From NCBI RefSeq assembly GCF_021538895.1, contig NZ_JADDRL010000045.1, positions 1 to 64,000 on the forward strand: a stretch of DNA of 64,000 nucleotides. The letters run 5' to 3'. The DNA comes from Streptomyces olivochromogenes (GTDB taxonomy: Bacteria; Actinomycetota; Actinomycetes; Streptomycetales; Streptomycetaceae). Numbering within the stretch: the first letter of the stretch is position 1; each line of letters opens with the position of its first letter. The notes under the pieces are model-generated. The model saw nothing but the letters and a program-made list of their open reading frames with translations, was not told where the DNA came from and ran no database searches. The translations under genes and the position numbers were made by a program. Below, in pieces: positions 34,856 through 42,981 of this stretch.

Positions 34856-35269
34856 TCAGTGGCCGCCTCCGCCACCACCGCCGCCGTGGCCTCCGCCACC
34901 GCCGTTGCCGCCGCCACCGTGGCCACCGCCACCGTAACCGCCGCCACCGCCGCCGTGGCCTCCGCCACCGTAGCCGCCGCCACCGTGGCCACCGCCGCCG
35001 TAGCCGCCGTGGTCACCGCCGTAGCCGCCGTGGCCTCCGCCATAGCCGCCGTGGTCACCGCCATAGCCGCCGCCGTAGCCGCCATGGCCTCCGCCGTAGC
35101 CGCCGCCGCAGCCGCCATTCCACCAGCTGTATCCGCCGTGGTGGCCACAGCCGCCGCCGTGGTCGCTGCTGGCCGAAGCGGTGCCGGCCGCGCCGATCGC
35201 GGCCCCGCCGGCCATCAGGATGCCGGCGGCGGACGCCGCGAGGAGACGCCTCACGCGTTGTGCTCGCAT
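34856..35269 (-). CDS. Secreted glycine/histidine-rich low-complexity protein
   Basis: The 137-residue product has a signal peptide (MRAQRVRRLLAASAAGILMA, cleavage near ASAS). The remaining ~100 residues consist almost only of Gly, His and Tyr: a CGHHGGYSWWNGGCGG head and then tandem GGYGGGHGGYGGDHGG-type units ending in GGGGGGGGH. Two Cys occur near the mature N-terminus. GGAAGG lies eight bases before the ATG. The regular GGY/GGH repeats could coordinate metals, form a flexible surface polymer or undergo assembly, but nothing decides. The start, signal peptide and convergent terminator support a real gene although the repeats are biased. Confidence 0.72.
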   Translation of the reverse strand: MRAQRVRRLLAASAAGILMAGGAAIGAAGTASASSDHGGGCGHHGGYSWWNGGCGGGYGGGHGGYGGGYGGDHGGYGGGHGGYGGDHGGYGGGGHGGGGYGGGGHGGGGGGYGGGGHGGGGNGGGGGHGGGGGGGGH

Positions 35270-35619
35270 GGGAAAAACCTTCCGTTCCATCGTCTCTCGC
35301 GATACCGGACGGGATGCGCGAGGTGGATGGCCGTCACCGCAAGCAGAGAGCTGCGGCACGGTCTCAGGTGTCGCCGCGTATTCAACTGAAGCGCACGGGC
35401 TCACCGCCGACGCCTTCAGTCCGCCCGCGCAACGTTTCGCGGGCGCTCACTGCGGCCGGGTCCCACGCCACGGGAACCAGGTCGGCCGGGCGTGCCGTGC
35501 AATGCGGCTTTCACTCATAGAGCCTAGTACCCCACCCGCAACTCGTCACCTCGGGCAGCCTCTCGGGTCACAGGGGCCCCACCTCGGTCGTCACACCGCA
35601 TCGCGGTCCGGCCGGGTTC
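35270..35619. other. Intergenic region with two stem-loops upstream of the Gly/His-rich gene
   Basis: No gene is visible. A hairpin with arms ACTGAAGCG and CGCCTTCAGT spans about 35387-35420 with one bulge. A second, with perfect 7-bp arms GCCCGCG and CGCGGGC, spans 35423-35444. On the minus strand they would lie in the leader of the Gly/His-rich gene. No riboswitch class could be recognised. Confidence 0.4.
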
Positions 35620-36486
35620 TCATCGAGGGACGCGGACGACGCCTTCCTGGATGACGGAGATGGCGAGCCGACCGTCCTGGGTGTATATCCGGGCCTGCCC
35701 GAGACCACGACCGCCGTGCGCGGACGGGGAGTCCTGGTCGTAGAGCAGCCACTCGTCGGCGCGGAACGGCCGGTGGAACCACATCGCGTGGTCCAGCGAG
35801 GCCCCGACGACGTCGCCGACGGCCCAGCCGCCGCGGCCGTGCGCGAGCAGCACGGAGTCGAGCAGGGTCATGTCGGAGACATAGGTGGCGAGGACGACGT
35901 GCAGGAGCGGGTCGTCGTCGAGCTTGCCGTTGGTGCGGAACCACACCTGCGAGTGCGGCTCGCGCGGCTCGCCGAACTTCCCGAACGGCGGCTCCTCGAC
36001 ATAGCGCAGGTCGACGGCCTCGCGCGCCTCCAGGAACTTCTCCACGACCTGGGGCGGCAGGTGGGCGTACCCGGTCATCCGCTCCCGGGAGGTGGGCAGC
36101 GTCTCGGGATCCGGCGCGGGCGGCATGGGGGCCTGGTGGTCCAGACCCTCCTCGTCCGTCTGGAAGGACGCCGAGAGATGGAAGATCGGCTGCCCGTGCT
36201 GGACCGCGACCACCCGGCGGGTGGTGAACGAACGCCCGTCGCGGATGCGGTCGACCGTGTAGACGATCGGGGCGCCCGGGTCACCGGGGCGCAGGAAGTA
36301 CGCGTGCAGGGAGTGCGCGTGCCGGTCCGCGGGCGCCGTACGCCCGGCGGCGACCACCGCCTGGGCCGCCACCTGCCCGCCGAAGACGCGCGGGACGACG
36401 GCGGCCCGGGACTGGCCGCGGAAGATGTCCTGTTCGAGCTGCTCCAGATCGAGCAGCTCAAGCAGGGACTGAAGTGCCTGGCTCAT
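35620..36486 (-). CDS. tesB: Acyl-CoA thioesterase II (TesB-like)
   Basis: The 288-residue double hot-dog enzyme hydrolyses acyl-CoA to free acid and CoA. Family segments are VFGGQVAAQA, HSLHAYFLRPGD, VWFRTNGKL, SLDHAMWFHRPF (with the catalytic Asp region) and VIQEGVVR (with the Gln). Length is typical. It is the last gene in the minus-strand set TetR, acdH, tesB, 47 bases after the dehydrogenase, which fits a role in acyl-CoA metabolism. No strong ribosome-binding site precedes the ATG. Confidence 0.9.
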   Translation of the reverse strand: MSQALQSLLELLDLEQLEQDIFRGQSRAAVVPRVFGGQVAAQAVVAAGRTAPADRHAHSLHAYFLRPGDPGAPIVYTVDRIRDGRSFTTRRVVAVQHGQPIFHLSASFQTDEEGLDHQAPMPPAPDPETLPTSRERMTGYAHLPPQVVEKFLEAREAVDLRYVEEPPFGKFGEPREPHSQVWFRTNGKLDDDPLLHVVLATYVSDMTLLDSVLLAHGRGGWAVGDVVGASLDHAMWFHRPFRADEWLLYDQDSPSAHGGRGLGQARIYTQDGRLAISVIQEGVVRVPR

Positions 36487-36533
36487 ACGTCACTTGTACC
36501 GTGCACGGATGTCGCAGGCCTTACGGAGCCGTG

Positions 36534-37691
36534 TCACAGGCCCATGTCCTTCGCGATGATCGACTTCATGATCTCGCTGGTGCCGCCGTAGATACGGTTG
36601 ACGCGGTTGTCGGCGTACAGGCGAGCGATCGGGTACTCGTTCATGTAGCCGTAGCCGCCGTGCAGCTGGAGGCAGCGGTCGATGACGCGGTGCGCGACCT
36701 CGGTGCAGAACAGCTTGGCGGAGGCGGCCTCGGCCGGGGTCAGCTCACCGGCGTCCAGGGCCTCCGTCGCGCGGTCGGCGACGGCCTCGGCCGCGTCCAC
36801 CTCGGCCTGGCAGGCGGCCAGCTCGAACTTGGTGTTCTGGAAGTGGGCGACGGGCTTGCCGAAGACCGTGCGCTCCTGGACGTACTGCTTGGCGAACCGG
36901 ACCGCGGACTTGGCCTGCGCGTAGGCGCCGAAGGCGATGCCCCAGCGCTCGGAGGCCAAGTTGTGGCCGAGGTAGTAGAAGCCCTTGTTCTCCTCGCCGA
37001 GCAGGTCCTCGACGGGCACCTTGACGTCGACGAAGGCCAACTCGGCGGTGTCGGAGGTGCGCAGCCCCAGCTTGTCCAGCTTGCGGCCGACGGAGTAGCC
37101 CTCGGACTTGGTGTCGACGGCGAAGAGGGATATGCCGAAGCGGCGGTCCTCGGCGGTCGGGGCGGAGGTCCGGGCGCAGACGATGACCTTGTCGGCGTGG
37201 ACGCCGCCGGTGATGAACGTCTTGGCGCCGTTGAGGACGTAGTGCGTGCCGTCCTCGCTGAGCTTGGCGGTGGTCTTCATGCCCGCGAGGTCGGAGCCGG
37301 TGCCCGGCTCGGTCATCGCGATGGCCCACATCTCCTCGCCGGTGACGAACTTCGGCAGGTAGCGCTTCTTCTGCTCGTCGTCGGCCAGCATCTTGATGTA
37401 CGGCAGGGCGAGCAGGACGTGCACGCCGGAGCCGCCGAACTGGACGCCCGCGCGGGCGGTCTCCTCGTAGAGGACGGCCTCGAACTTGTGGCTGTCCATG
37501 CCCGCGCCGCCGAACTCCTCGGGCACGTTGATGCCGAAGATGCCCAGCTCGCCCAGCTTGTAGTAGAAGTCGCGAGGCGCCTGGCCGGCGGCGAACCACT
37601 CGTCGTACACCGGAACGACCTCGGCCTCGATGAAGGCGCGCAGGGTCTCCCGGAACGCCTCGTGATCCTCGTTGAACACCGTACGGCGCAC
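36534..37691 (-). CDS. acdH: Acyl-CoA dehydrogenase
   Basis: The 385-residue flavoprotein catalyses alpha,beta-desaturation of acyl-CoA thioesters. Typical segments are YYKLGELGIFGINVPEEFGG, AIAMTEPGTGSDLAGM (FAD/substrate loop), and the C-terminal LHGGYGYMNEYPIARLYAD and IYGGTSEIMKS. The GTG at 37691 (VRRTVFNEDHEAF) lies downstream of GGAGG and matches the expected N-terminus. An ATG 15 bases upstream is possible but lacks a good site. In S. coelicolor the syntenic gene is a branched- or short-chain acyl-CoA dehydrogenase; chain specificity cannot be read here. Confidence 0.88.
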   Translation of the reverse strand: MRRTVFNEDHEAFRETLRAFIEAEVVPVYDEWFAAGQAPRDFYYKLGELGIFGINVPEEFGGAGMDSHKFEAVLYEETARAGVQFGGSGVHVLLALPYIKMLADDEQKKRYLPKFVTGEEMWAIAMTEPGTGSDLAGMKTTAKLSEDGTHYVLNGAKTFITGGVHADKVIVCARTSAPTAEDRRFGISLFAVDTKSEGYSVGRKLDKLGLRTSDTAELAFVDVKVPVEDLLGEENKGFYYLGHNLASERWGIAFGAYAQAKSAVRFAKQYVQERTVFGKPVAHFQNTKFELAACQAEVDAAEAVADRATEALDAGELTPAEAASAKLFCTEVAHRVIDRCLQLHGGYGYMNEYPIARLYADNRVNRIYGGTSEIMKSIIAKDMGL

Positions 37692-37716
37692 GCCGCCCAC
37701 CTCCATCTGACCTGTC

Positions 37717-37730
37717 TAAGCGCTTGCTCA
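37717..37730. promoter_or_regulatory. Candidate TetR-type operator upstream of acdH
   Basis: TAAGCGCTTGCTCA lies 26 bases upstream of the acdH start and partly resembles the two palindromes between the TetR gene and accD1. The AAGCGCTT core is itself symmetric, so binding by another regulator class cannot be excluded. Confidence 0.35.
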
Positions 37731-37786
37731 GGCAACCGTACCGGCCGGTAGGGCGAGCGTCCAGGGTGCGCCAGGGGTAACGCTCG

Positions 37787-38383
37787 TCACGCCCCCACGG
37801 CCTCGAACGCCCCCCGCGCCATCCGGTGCAGCAGCGCCGCCGTGGCCCCGCGCCCCGGCAGCGAGCCCGACCGCCCCAGGTGAGGGGTGGAGTTCAGCAG
37901 CCCGAAGACGGAGTGCACCGCGGAGCGGGCGGTCGGCTCCGCCAGCGCGGGGTAGACCTGGCGGACGACCTCCACCCACAGCTCGACGTACTGCCGCTGC
38001 AGCTGGCGCACCAGCTTGCGGTCACTGTCCCGCAGGCGGTCCAGCTCGCGGTCGTGCAGGGTGATCAGGGGACGGTCGTCGAGGGCGAAGTCGATGTGGC
38101 CCTCGATGAGGGAGTCGAGCACCTCGGTGGGCCCGGACGAGCCGTCGGCCTCAGCCAGGCGGCGCTTCGCCCCCTTGAGCAGCTGGCCGCTGATGCCCAC
38201 CAGCAGCTCGGCGAGCATCGCGTCCTTGCCGGCGAAGTGACGGTAGAGACCGGGACCGCTGATACCGACCGCGGCGCCTATCTCGTCGACCCCGACCCCG
38301 TGGAAACCGCGCTCGGCGAAGAGGCGAGCGGCCTCCTTGAGGATCTGCTCACGGCGGGTGGGGGCGTCGGTTCTGGTGGCCAT
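37787..38383 (-). CDS. TetR-family regulator of the acyl-CoA carboxylase locus
   Basis: The 198-residue protein has the N-terminal TetR HTH (FAERGFHGVGVDEIGAAVGI with SGPGLYRHFAGKD) and a variable ligand domain. It diverges from accD1 across 95 bp that contain two near-identical palindromes, so it probably represses both itself and the leucine/isovalerate operon. An acyl-CoA or acid intermediate is the likely inducer, by analogy with other TetR regulators of acyl-CoA genes. Its 3' end is 95 bases from acdH in the same orientation. Confidence 0.88.
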   Translation of the reverse strand: MATRTDAPTRREQILKEAARLFAERGFHGVGVDEIGAAVGISGPGLYRHFAGKDAMLAELLVGISGQLLKGAKRRLAEADGSSGPTEVLDSLIEGHIDFALDDRPLITLHDRELDRLRDSDRKLVRQLQRQYVELWVEVVRQVYPALAEPTARSAVHSVFGLLNSTPHLGRSGSLPGRGATAALLHRMARGAFEAVGA

Positions 38384-38405
38384 GCCGGCAATTCTAGACA
38401 GGGAG

Positions 38406-38449
38406 GTTAGCGCTCGTTAACCTGTGGGAAATGGTTAACGCTCATTAAC
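38406..38449. promoter_or_regulatory. Two tandem TetR-type operators
   Basis: GTTAGCGCTCGTTAAC (38406-38421) and GTTAACGCTCATTAAC (38434-38449) are 16-bp near-perfect palindromes, each with one mismatched pair. They are 28 bp apart between the divergent TetR and accD1 starts. Repetition with this symmetry is strong evidence for a dimeric regulator, most simply the adjacent TetR protein. Confidence 0.75.
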
Positions 38450-38478
38450 AGTCGATCACTGGGTGAGGGGACCGGAGG

Positions 38479-40095
38479 ATGCAAGAGGCACCGGAGCTGA
38501 CGAGCGCGGCAGATCCCGCGTCGGAGGCCTGGCGGGCCAATGAACAGGCCCACCTCGCGCTCGTCGACGAGCTGCGCGGCAAGCTGGCCGCCGCGGCGCT
38601 CGGCGGCGGGGAGAGGGCGCGCGCCCGCCACACCGCGCGCGGGAAGCTGCTGCCCAGGGACCGGGTGGACACCCTTCTCGACCCGGGCTCGCCGTTCCTG
38701 GAGCTGGCCCCCCTCGCCGCGGACGGGATGTACGACGGTCAGGCACCGGCCGCCGGCGTCATCGCGGGGATCGGCCGGGTCAGCGGACGGGACTGCGTGA
38801 TCGTCGCCAATGACGCCACCGTCAAGGGCGGCACGTACTACCCGATGACCGTGAAGAAGCACCTGCGGGCCCAGGAAGTGGCCCTGGAGAACCGGCTCCC
38901 CTGTGTGTACCTCGTCGACTCCGGAGGTGCCTTCCTGCCCATGCAGGACGAGGTCTTCCCGGACCGCGAGCACTTCGGGCGGATCTTCTACAACCAGGCC
39001 CGGATGTCCGGCGCCGGCATCCCGCAGATCGCCGCCGTGCTCGGCTCCTGCACCGCCGGTGGGGCCTATGTACCGGCCATGAGCGACGAGGCCGTGATCG
39101 TCCGCAACCAGGGCACGATCTTCCTGGGCGGTCCCCCGCTGGTGAAGGCGGCCACCGGTGAGGTCGTCACCGCCGAGGAGCTCGGTGGCGGCGAGGTCCA
39201 CTCGCGCGTCTCCGGTGTCACCGACCACCTCGCCGAGGACGACGCCCACGCACTGCGGATCGTGCGGAACATCGTCGCCACCCTGCCCGGGCGCCGGCCG
39301 CTGCCCTGGGGGGTCGAGCCGGCCGTCGAGCCGAAGGTCGATCCGTACGGGCTGTACGGCGCGGTTCCCGTCGACTCCCGCACCCCCTACGACGTCCGCG
39401 AGATCATCGCGCGCGTGGTCGACGGCTCCCGCTTCGCCGAGTTCAAGTCGGAGTTCGGGCAGACCCTGATCACCGGCTTCGCCCGGATCCACGGGCACCC
39501 GGTCGGGATCGTCGCGAACAACGGCATCCTGTTCTCCGAGTCCGCCCAGAAGGGCGCCCACTTCATCGAGCTGTGCGACCAGCGCGGCATCCCGCTCGTC
39601 TTCCTGCAGAACATCTCCGGCTTCATGGTCGGCAAGGACTACGAGGCGGGCGGCATCGCCAAGCACGGCGCCAAGATGGTCACGGCGGTCGCCTGCACCC
39701 GGGTGCCGAAGCTGACGGTCGTGGTCGGCGGCTCGTACGGCGCGGGGAACTACTCGATGTGCGGCCGGGCCTACTCCCCCCGCTTCCTGTGGATGTGGCC
39801 CAACGCCAAGATCTCCGTCATGGGCGGCGAGCAGGCCGCCTCGGTCCTCGCGACCGTCAAGCGCGACCAGCTGGAGGCGCGCGGCGAGTCCTGGCCGGCC
39901 GAGGGCGAGGAGTCCTTCAAGGCGCCCATCCGCGCCCAGTACGAGCGCCAGGGCAACGCCTACTACGCGACCGCCCGGCTCTGGGACGACGGGGTCATCG
40001 ACCCCCTGGAGACCCGGCAGGTGCTGGGCCTCGCGCTGACCGCCTGTGCCAACGCGCCCCTGGGTGACCCCCAGTTCGGCGTCTTCCGGATGTGA
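38479..40095 (+). CDS. accD1: Acyl-CoA carboxylase beta subunit (methylcrotonoyl/propionyl-CoA type)
   Basis: The 538-residue carboxyltransferase moves CO2 from biotin to an acyl-CoA. Crotonase-fold segments include YLVDSGGAFLPMQDEVF, GSCTAGGAYVPAMSDE, PPLVKAATGEVV and QNISGFMVGKDYEAGGI, the last typical of methylcrotonoyl-CoA carboxylase beta subunits. It heads a plus-strand operon with the biotin carboxylase subunit, HMG-CoA lyase and an acyl-CoA dehydrogenase, the layout of leucine catabolism (liu) clusters. GAGGGG lies upstream of the ATG. The TetR operators lie just upstream. Propionyl-CoA specificity cannot be ruled out. Confidence 0.9.
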   Translation: MQEAPELTSAADPASEAWRANEQAHLALVDELRGKLAAAALGGGERARARHTARGKLLPRDRVDTLLDPGSPFLELAPLAADGMYDGQAPAAGVIAGIGRVSGRDCVIVANDATVKGGTYYPMTVKKHLRAQEVALENRLPCVYLVDSGGAFLPMQDEVFPDREHFGRIFYNQARMSGAGIPQIAAVLGSCTAGGAYVPAMSDEAVIVRNQGTIFLGGPPLVKAATGEVVTAEELGGGEVHSRVSGVTDHLAEDDAHALRIVRNIVATLPGRRPLPWGVEPAVEPKVDPYGLYGAVPVDSRTPYDVREIIARVVDGSRFAEFKSEFGQTLITGFARIHGHPVGIVANNGILFSESAQKGAHFIELCDQRGIPLVFLQNISGFMVGKDYEAGGIAKHGAKMVTAVACTRVPKLTVVVGGSYGAGNYSMCGRAYSPRFLWMWPNAKISVMGGEQAASVLATVKRDQLEARGESWPAEGEESFKAPIRAQYERQGNAYYATARLWDDGVIDPLETRQVLGLALTACANAPLGDPQFGVFRM

Positions 40096-40106
40096 GGAGG
40101 GGACCC

Positions 40107-42038
40107 GTGTTCGACACCGTGCTCGTGGCCAACCGCGGCGAGATCGCCGTCCGTGTCATCCGTACGCTGCGCTCGATGGGCGTGCGCTCCGTCGCCGTCT
40201 TCTCCGACGCCGACGCGGACGCGCGGCACGTGCGGGAGGCCGACACGGCGGTACGGATCGGCCCCGCGCCGGCCGCCGAGAGCTATCTGAACGTCGAGCG
40301 GCTGCTGGAGGCCGCCGCCCGCACCGGCGCCCAGGCCGTCCACCCGGGATACGGCTTCCTCGCCGAGAACGCCGGCTTCGCCGAGGCGTGCGCGCGGGCG
40401 GGGCTGGTCTTCATCGGCCCGCCCGCCGAGGCCATCTCCCTGATGGGCGACAAGATCCGCGCCAAGGAGACGGTGCGGGTGGCCGGGGTGCCGGTCGTCC
40501 CCGGCTCCAGCGGCAGCGGGCTCACCGACGCCCAGCTCGCCGACGCGGCCCGGGAGATCGGCATGCCGGTGCTGCTCAAGCCGTCCGCCGGCGGCGGCGG
40601 CAAGGGCATGCGGCTGGTGCGGGACGCCGACCTGCTGGCCGAGGAGATCGCCGCCGCCCGCCGCGAGGCCCGCGCCTCCTTCGGCGACGACACGCTGCTC
40701 GTGGAGCGGTGGGTCGACCGGCCCCGGCACATCGAGATCCAGGTGCTGGCCGACGGTCACGGCAACGTCGTGCACCTCGGCGAGCGCGAGTGCTCGCTGC
40801 AGCGCCGGCACCAGAAGATCGTCGAGGAGGCGCCCAGCGTGCTCCTCGACGAGGAGACCCGGGCCGCGATGGGCGAGGCCGCGGTGCAGGCGGCCCGGTC
40901 CTGCGGGTACCGGGGCGCGGGCACGGTGGAGTTCATCGTGCCGGGCGGCGACCCGTCCTCGTACTACTTCATGGAGATGAACACCCGCCTCCAGGTGGAG
41001 CACCCGGTCACCGAGCTGGTCACGGGGCTCGACCTGGTGGAGTGGCAGCTGCGGGTGGCGGCGGGCGAGCCGCTGCCGTTCGCGCAGCCGGACATCCGGC
41101 TGACCGGGCACGCGGTCGAGGCCCGTATCTGCGCCGAGGACCCCGCGCGCGGGTTCCTGCCCTCGGGCGGCACGGTCCTCAGGCTGCGCGAGCCGCAGGG
41201 CGACGGGGTGCGCACCGACTCCGGGCTCGCCGAGGGCACCGAGGTGGGCAGCCTGTACGACCCGATGCTGTCCAAGGTGATCGCCTACGGCCCCGACCGC
41301 GACACCGCGCTGCGCCGACTGCGGGCGGCGCTCGCCGAGACGGTCACGCTGGGCGTGCAGACCAACGCCGGGTTCCTGCGCCGGCTGCTCGCCCATCCGG
41401 CGGTCGTGGCGGGCGAGTTGGACACGGGCCTGGTCGAGCGGGTGGTCGACGACCTCGTCGCCACGGACGTACCGGAGGAGGTGTACGAGGCGGCCGCGGC
41501 CGTGCGGCTGGACGCGCTGCGTCCGAGCGGGGACGGCTGGACCGATCCCTTCTCCGTGCCGAGCGGCTGGCGCCTCGGCGGCACGCCGAAGCCGGTGGCC
41601 TTCCCCCTGCGGGTGGGCGACCCCGTGGAGTTCGCCCCGCGCGGCACCCACACGGTCACCGAAGACGCGGTCTCCGTCACCCTCGACGGCGTCCGCCACA
41701 CCTTCCACCGCGCCGCCGACTGGCTGGGCCGCGACGGCGACGCCTGGCACGTGCGCGATCACGACCCGGTGGCCGCGTCCCTCACCCGGGCCGGGCACGC
41801 CGGCGCCGACTCGCTCACCGCGCCCATGCCCGGCACGGTCACCGTGGTGAAGGTCGCCGTCGGCGACGAAGTGACCGCCGGCCAGAGCCTGTTGGTGGTG
41901 GAGGCGATGAAGATGGAGCACGTCGTCTCCGCCCCGCACGCCGGCACCGTCGCCGAACTGGACGTCACCCCCGGCACCACGGTCGCCATGGACCAGGTGC
42001 TCGCGGTGATCGCACCCCACGAGGAGGCGGCTCAGTGA
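40107..42038 (+). CDS. accA1: Acyl-CoA carboxylase alpha subunit (biotin carboxylase + BCCP)
   Basis: The 643-residue subunit carboxylates its own biotin with ATP and bicarbonate. The biotin carboxylase part shows VLVANRGEIAVRVIRT, HPGYGFLAENA, the ATP-grasp loop KPSAGGGGKGMRLV, and VEHPVTELVTGLDLVEWQL. The C-terminal biotinyl domain carries VEAMKMEHV, with the biotinylated Lys at about 602. The GTG at 40107 follows GAGGAGGGGA; a GTG at 40092 overlapping the previous gene is in frame but has no such site. It partners the upstream beta subunit, 11 bases away. Confidence 0.92.
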   Translation: MFDTVLVANRGEIAVRVIRTLRSMGVRSVAVFSDADADARHVREADTAVRIGPAPAAESYLNVERLLEAAARTGAQAVHPGYGFLAENAGFAEACARAGLVFIGPPAEAISLMGDKIRAKETVRVAGVPVVPGSSGSGLTDAQLADAAREIGMPVLLKPSAGGGGKGMRLVRDADLLAEEIAAARREARASFGDDTLLVERWVDRPRHIEIQVLADGHGNVVHLGERECSLQRRHQKIVEEAPSVLLDEETRAAMGEAAVQAARSCGYRGAGTVEFIVPGGDPSSYYFMEMNTRLQVEHPVTELVTGLDLVEWQLRVAAGEPLPFAQPDIRLTGHAVEARICAEDPARGFLPSGGTVLRLREPQGDGVRTDSGLAEGTEVGSLYDPMLSKVIAYGPDRDTALRRLRAALAETVTLGVQTNAGFLRRLLAHPAVVAGELDTGLVERVVDDLVATDVPEEVYEAAAAVRLDALRPSGDGWTDPFSVPSGWRLGGTPKPVAFPLRVGDPVEFAPRGTHTVTEDAVSVTLDGVRHTFHRAADWLGRDGDAWHVRDHDPVAASLTRAGHAGADSLTAPMPGTVTVVKVAVGDEVTAGQSLLVVEAMKMEHVVSAPHAGTVAELDVTPGTTVAMDQVLAVIAPHEEAAQ

Positions 42039-42976
42039 CCGTCGACCAACTGCCCATGGTCGTACCGGCCCAGGACCTGCCCGCACGGGTCCGGATCCAC
42101 GAGGTCGGCGCGCGCGACGGGCTGCAGAACGAGAAGTCGACCGTGCCGACCGAGGTCAAGGCGGAGTTCATCCGCCGGCTGGCCGACGCGGGCCTGACGA
42201 CGATCGAGGCGACGAGCTTCGTCCACCCCAAGTGGGTGCCCCAACTGGCCGACGCCGAAGAGCTGTTCCCGCAGGTGAGCGACCTCCAGGTGGCCCTGCC
42301 GGTGCTGGTGCCCAACCAGCGCGGCCTGGACCGCGCCCTGGCGCTCGGCGCCCGCCGGATCGCCGTCTTCGCCAGCGCCACGGAGTCCTTCGCGAAGGCC
42401 AACCTCAACCGCTCGCTGGACGAGTCCCTCGCGGTCTTCGACCCGGTGGTGCGGGGCGCCAAGGACAAGGGCGTGCACGTGCGCGGCTATGTCTCCATGT
42501 GCTTCGGCGACCCCTGGGAGGGCGCGGTCCCCATCCACCAGGTGGTACGCGTCTGCAAGGCGCTGGTGGACATGGGCTGTGACGAGCTGAGCCTGGGCGA
42601 CACCATCGGCGTCGCCACGCCGGGCCACGTCCTCGAACTGCTCTCCGTGCTCAACGAGGAGGGCGTGCCGACGAACGTCGTCGGCGTGCACTTCCACGAC
42701 ACGTACGGCCAGGCGCTCGCCAACACCTACGCGGCGCTCGAACACGGTGTCACCACCATCGACGCCTCCGCCGGGGGCCTCGGCGGCTGCCCCTACGCCA
42801 AGTCCGCCACCGGCAACCTCGCCACCGAAGACCTCGTGTGGATGCTCCAGGGCCTCGGCATCGAGACCGGGGTCGACCTCGGCCGCCTCACCGAAACCAG
42901 CGTGTGGATGGCCGAGCGGCTGGGCCGACCCAGCCCCTCCCGCACCGTCCGCGCTCTTTCCCACAAGGACCAGTGA
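42035..42976 (+). CDS. hmgL: Hydroxymethylglutaryl-CoA lyase
   Basis: The 313-residue TIM-barrel lyase splits HMG-CoA into acetyl-CoA and acetoacetate, the last step of leucine breakdown. Motifs are VGARDGLQNEK (metal and substrate), SFVHPKWVPQLAD, SLGDTIGVATP, VHFHDTYGQALAN and the signature loop GGLGGCPYAKSATGN with the catalytic Cys. Its GTG start overlaps the stop of the carboxylase alpha subunit by four bases. Together with accD1, accA1 and the following dehydrogenase it forms a complete isovaleryl-CoA to acetoacetate route apart from the hydratase. Confidence 0.92.
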   Translation: MTVDQLPMVVPAQDLPARVRIHEVGARDGLQNEKSTVPTEVKAEFIRRLADAGLTTIEATSFVHPKWVPQLADAEELFPQVSDLQVALPVLVPNQRGLDRALALGARRIAVFASATESFAKANLNRSLDESLAVFDPVVRGAKDKGVHVRGYVSMCFGDPWEGAVPIHQVVRVCKALVDMGCDELSLGDTIGVATPGHVLELLSVLNEEGVPTNVVGVHFHDTYGQALANTYAALEHGVTTIDASAGGLGGCPYAKSATGNLATEDLVWMLQGLGIETGVDLGRLTETSVWMAERLGRPSPSRTVRALSHKDQ

Positions 42977-42981
42977 TCAGC

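Noticed and set aside
34856..35160. CRISPR-like or satellite array in the Gly/His-rich gene
   Set aside because: The repeats are codon repeats without unique spacers and are preceded by a signal peptide and ribosome-binding site, so they are coding.
35270..35619. Cyclic-di-AMP (ydaO) riboswitch upstream of the Gly/His-rich gene
   Set aside because: Streptomyces envelope genes can carry one, but the conserved core could not be matched by eye; only two simple stem-loops were seen.
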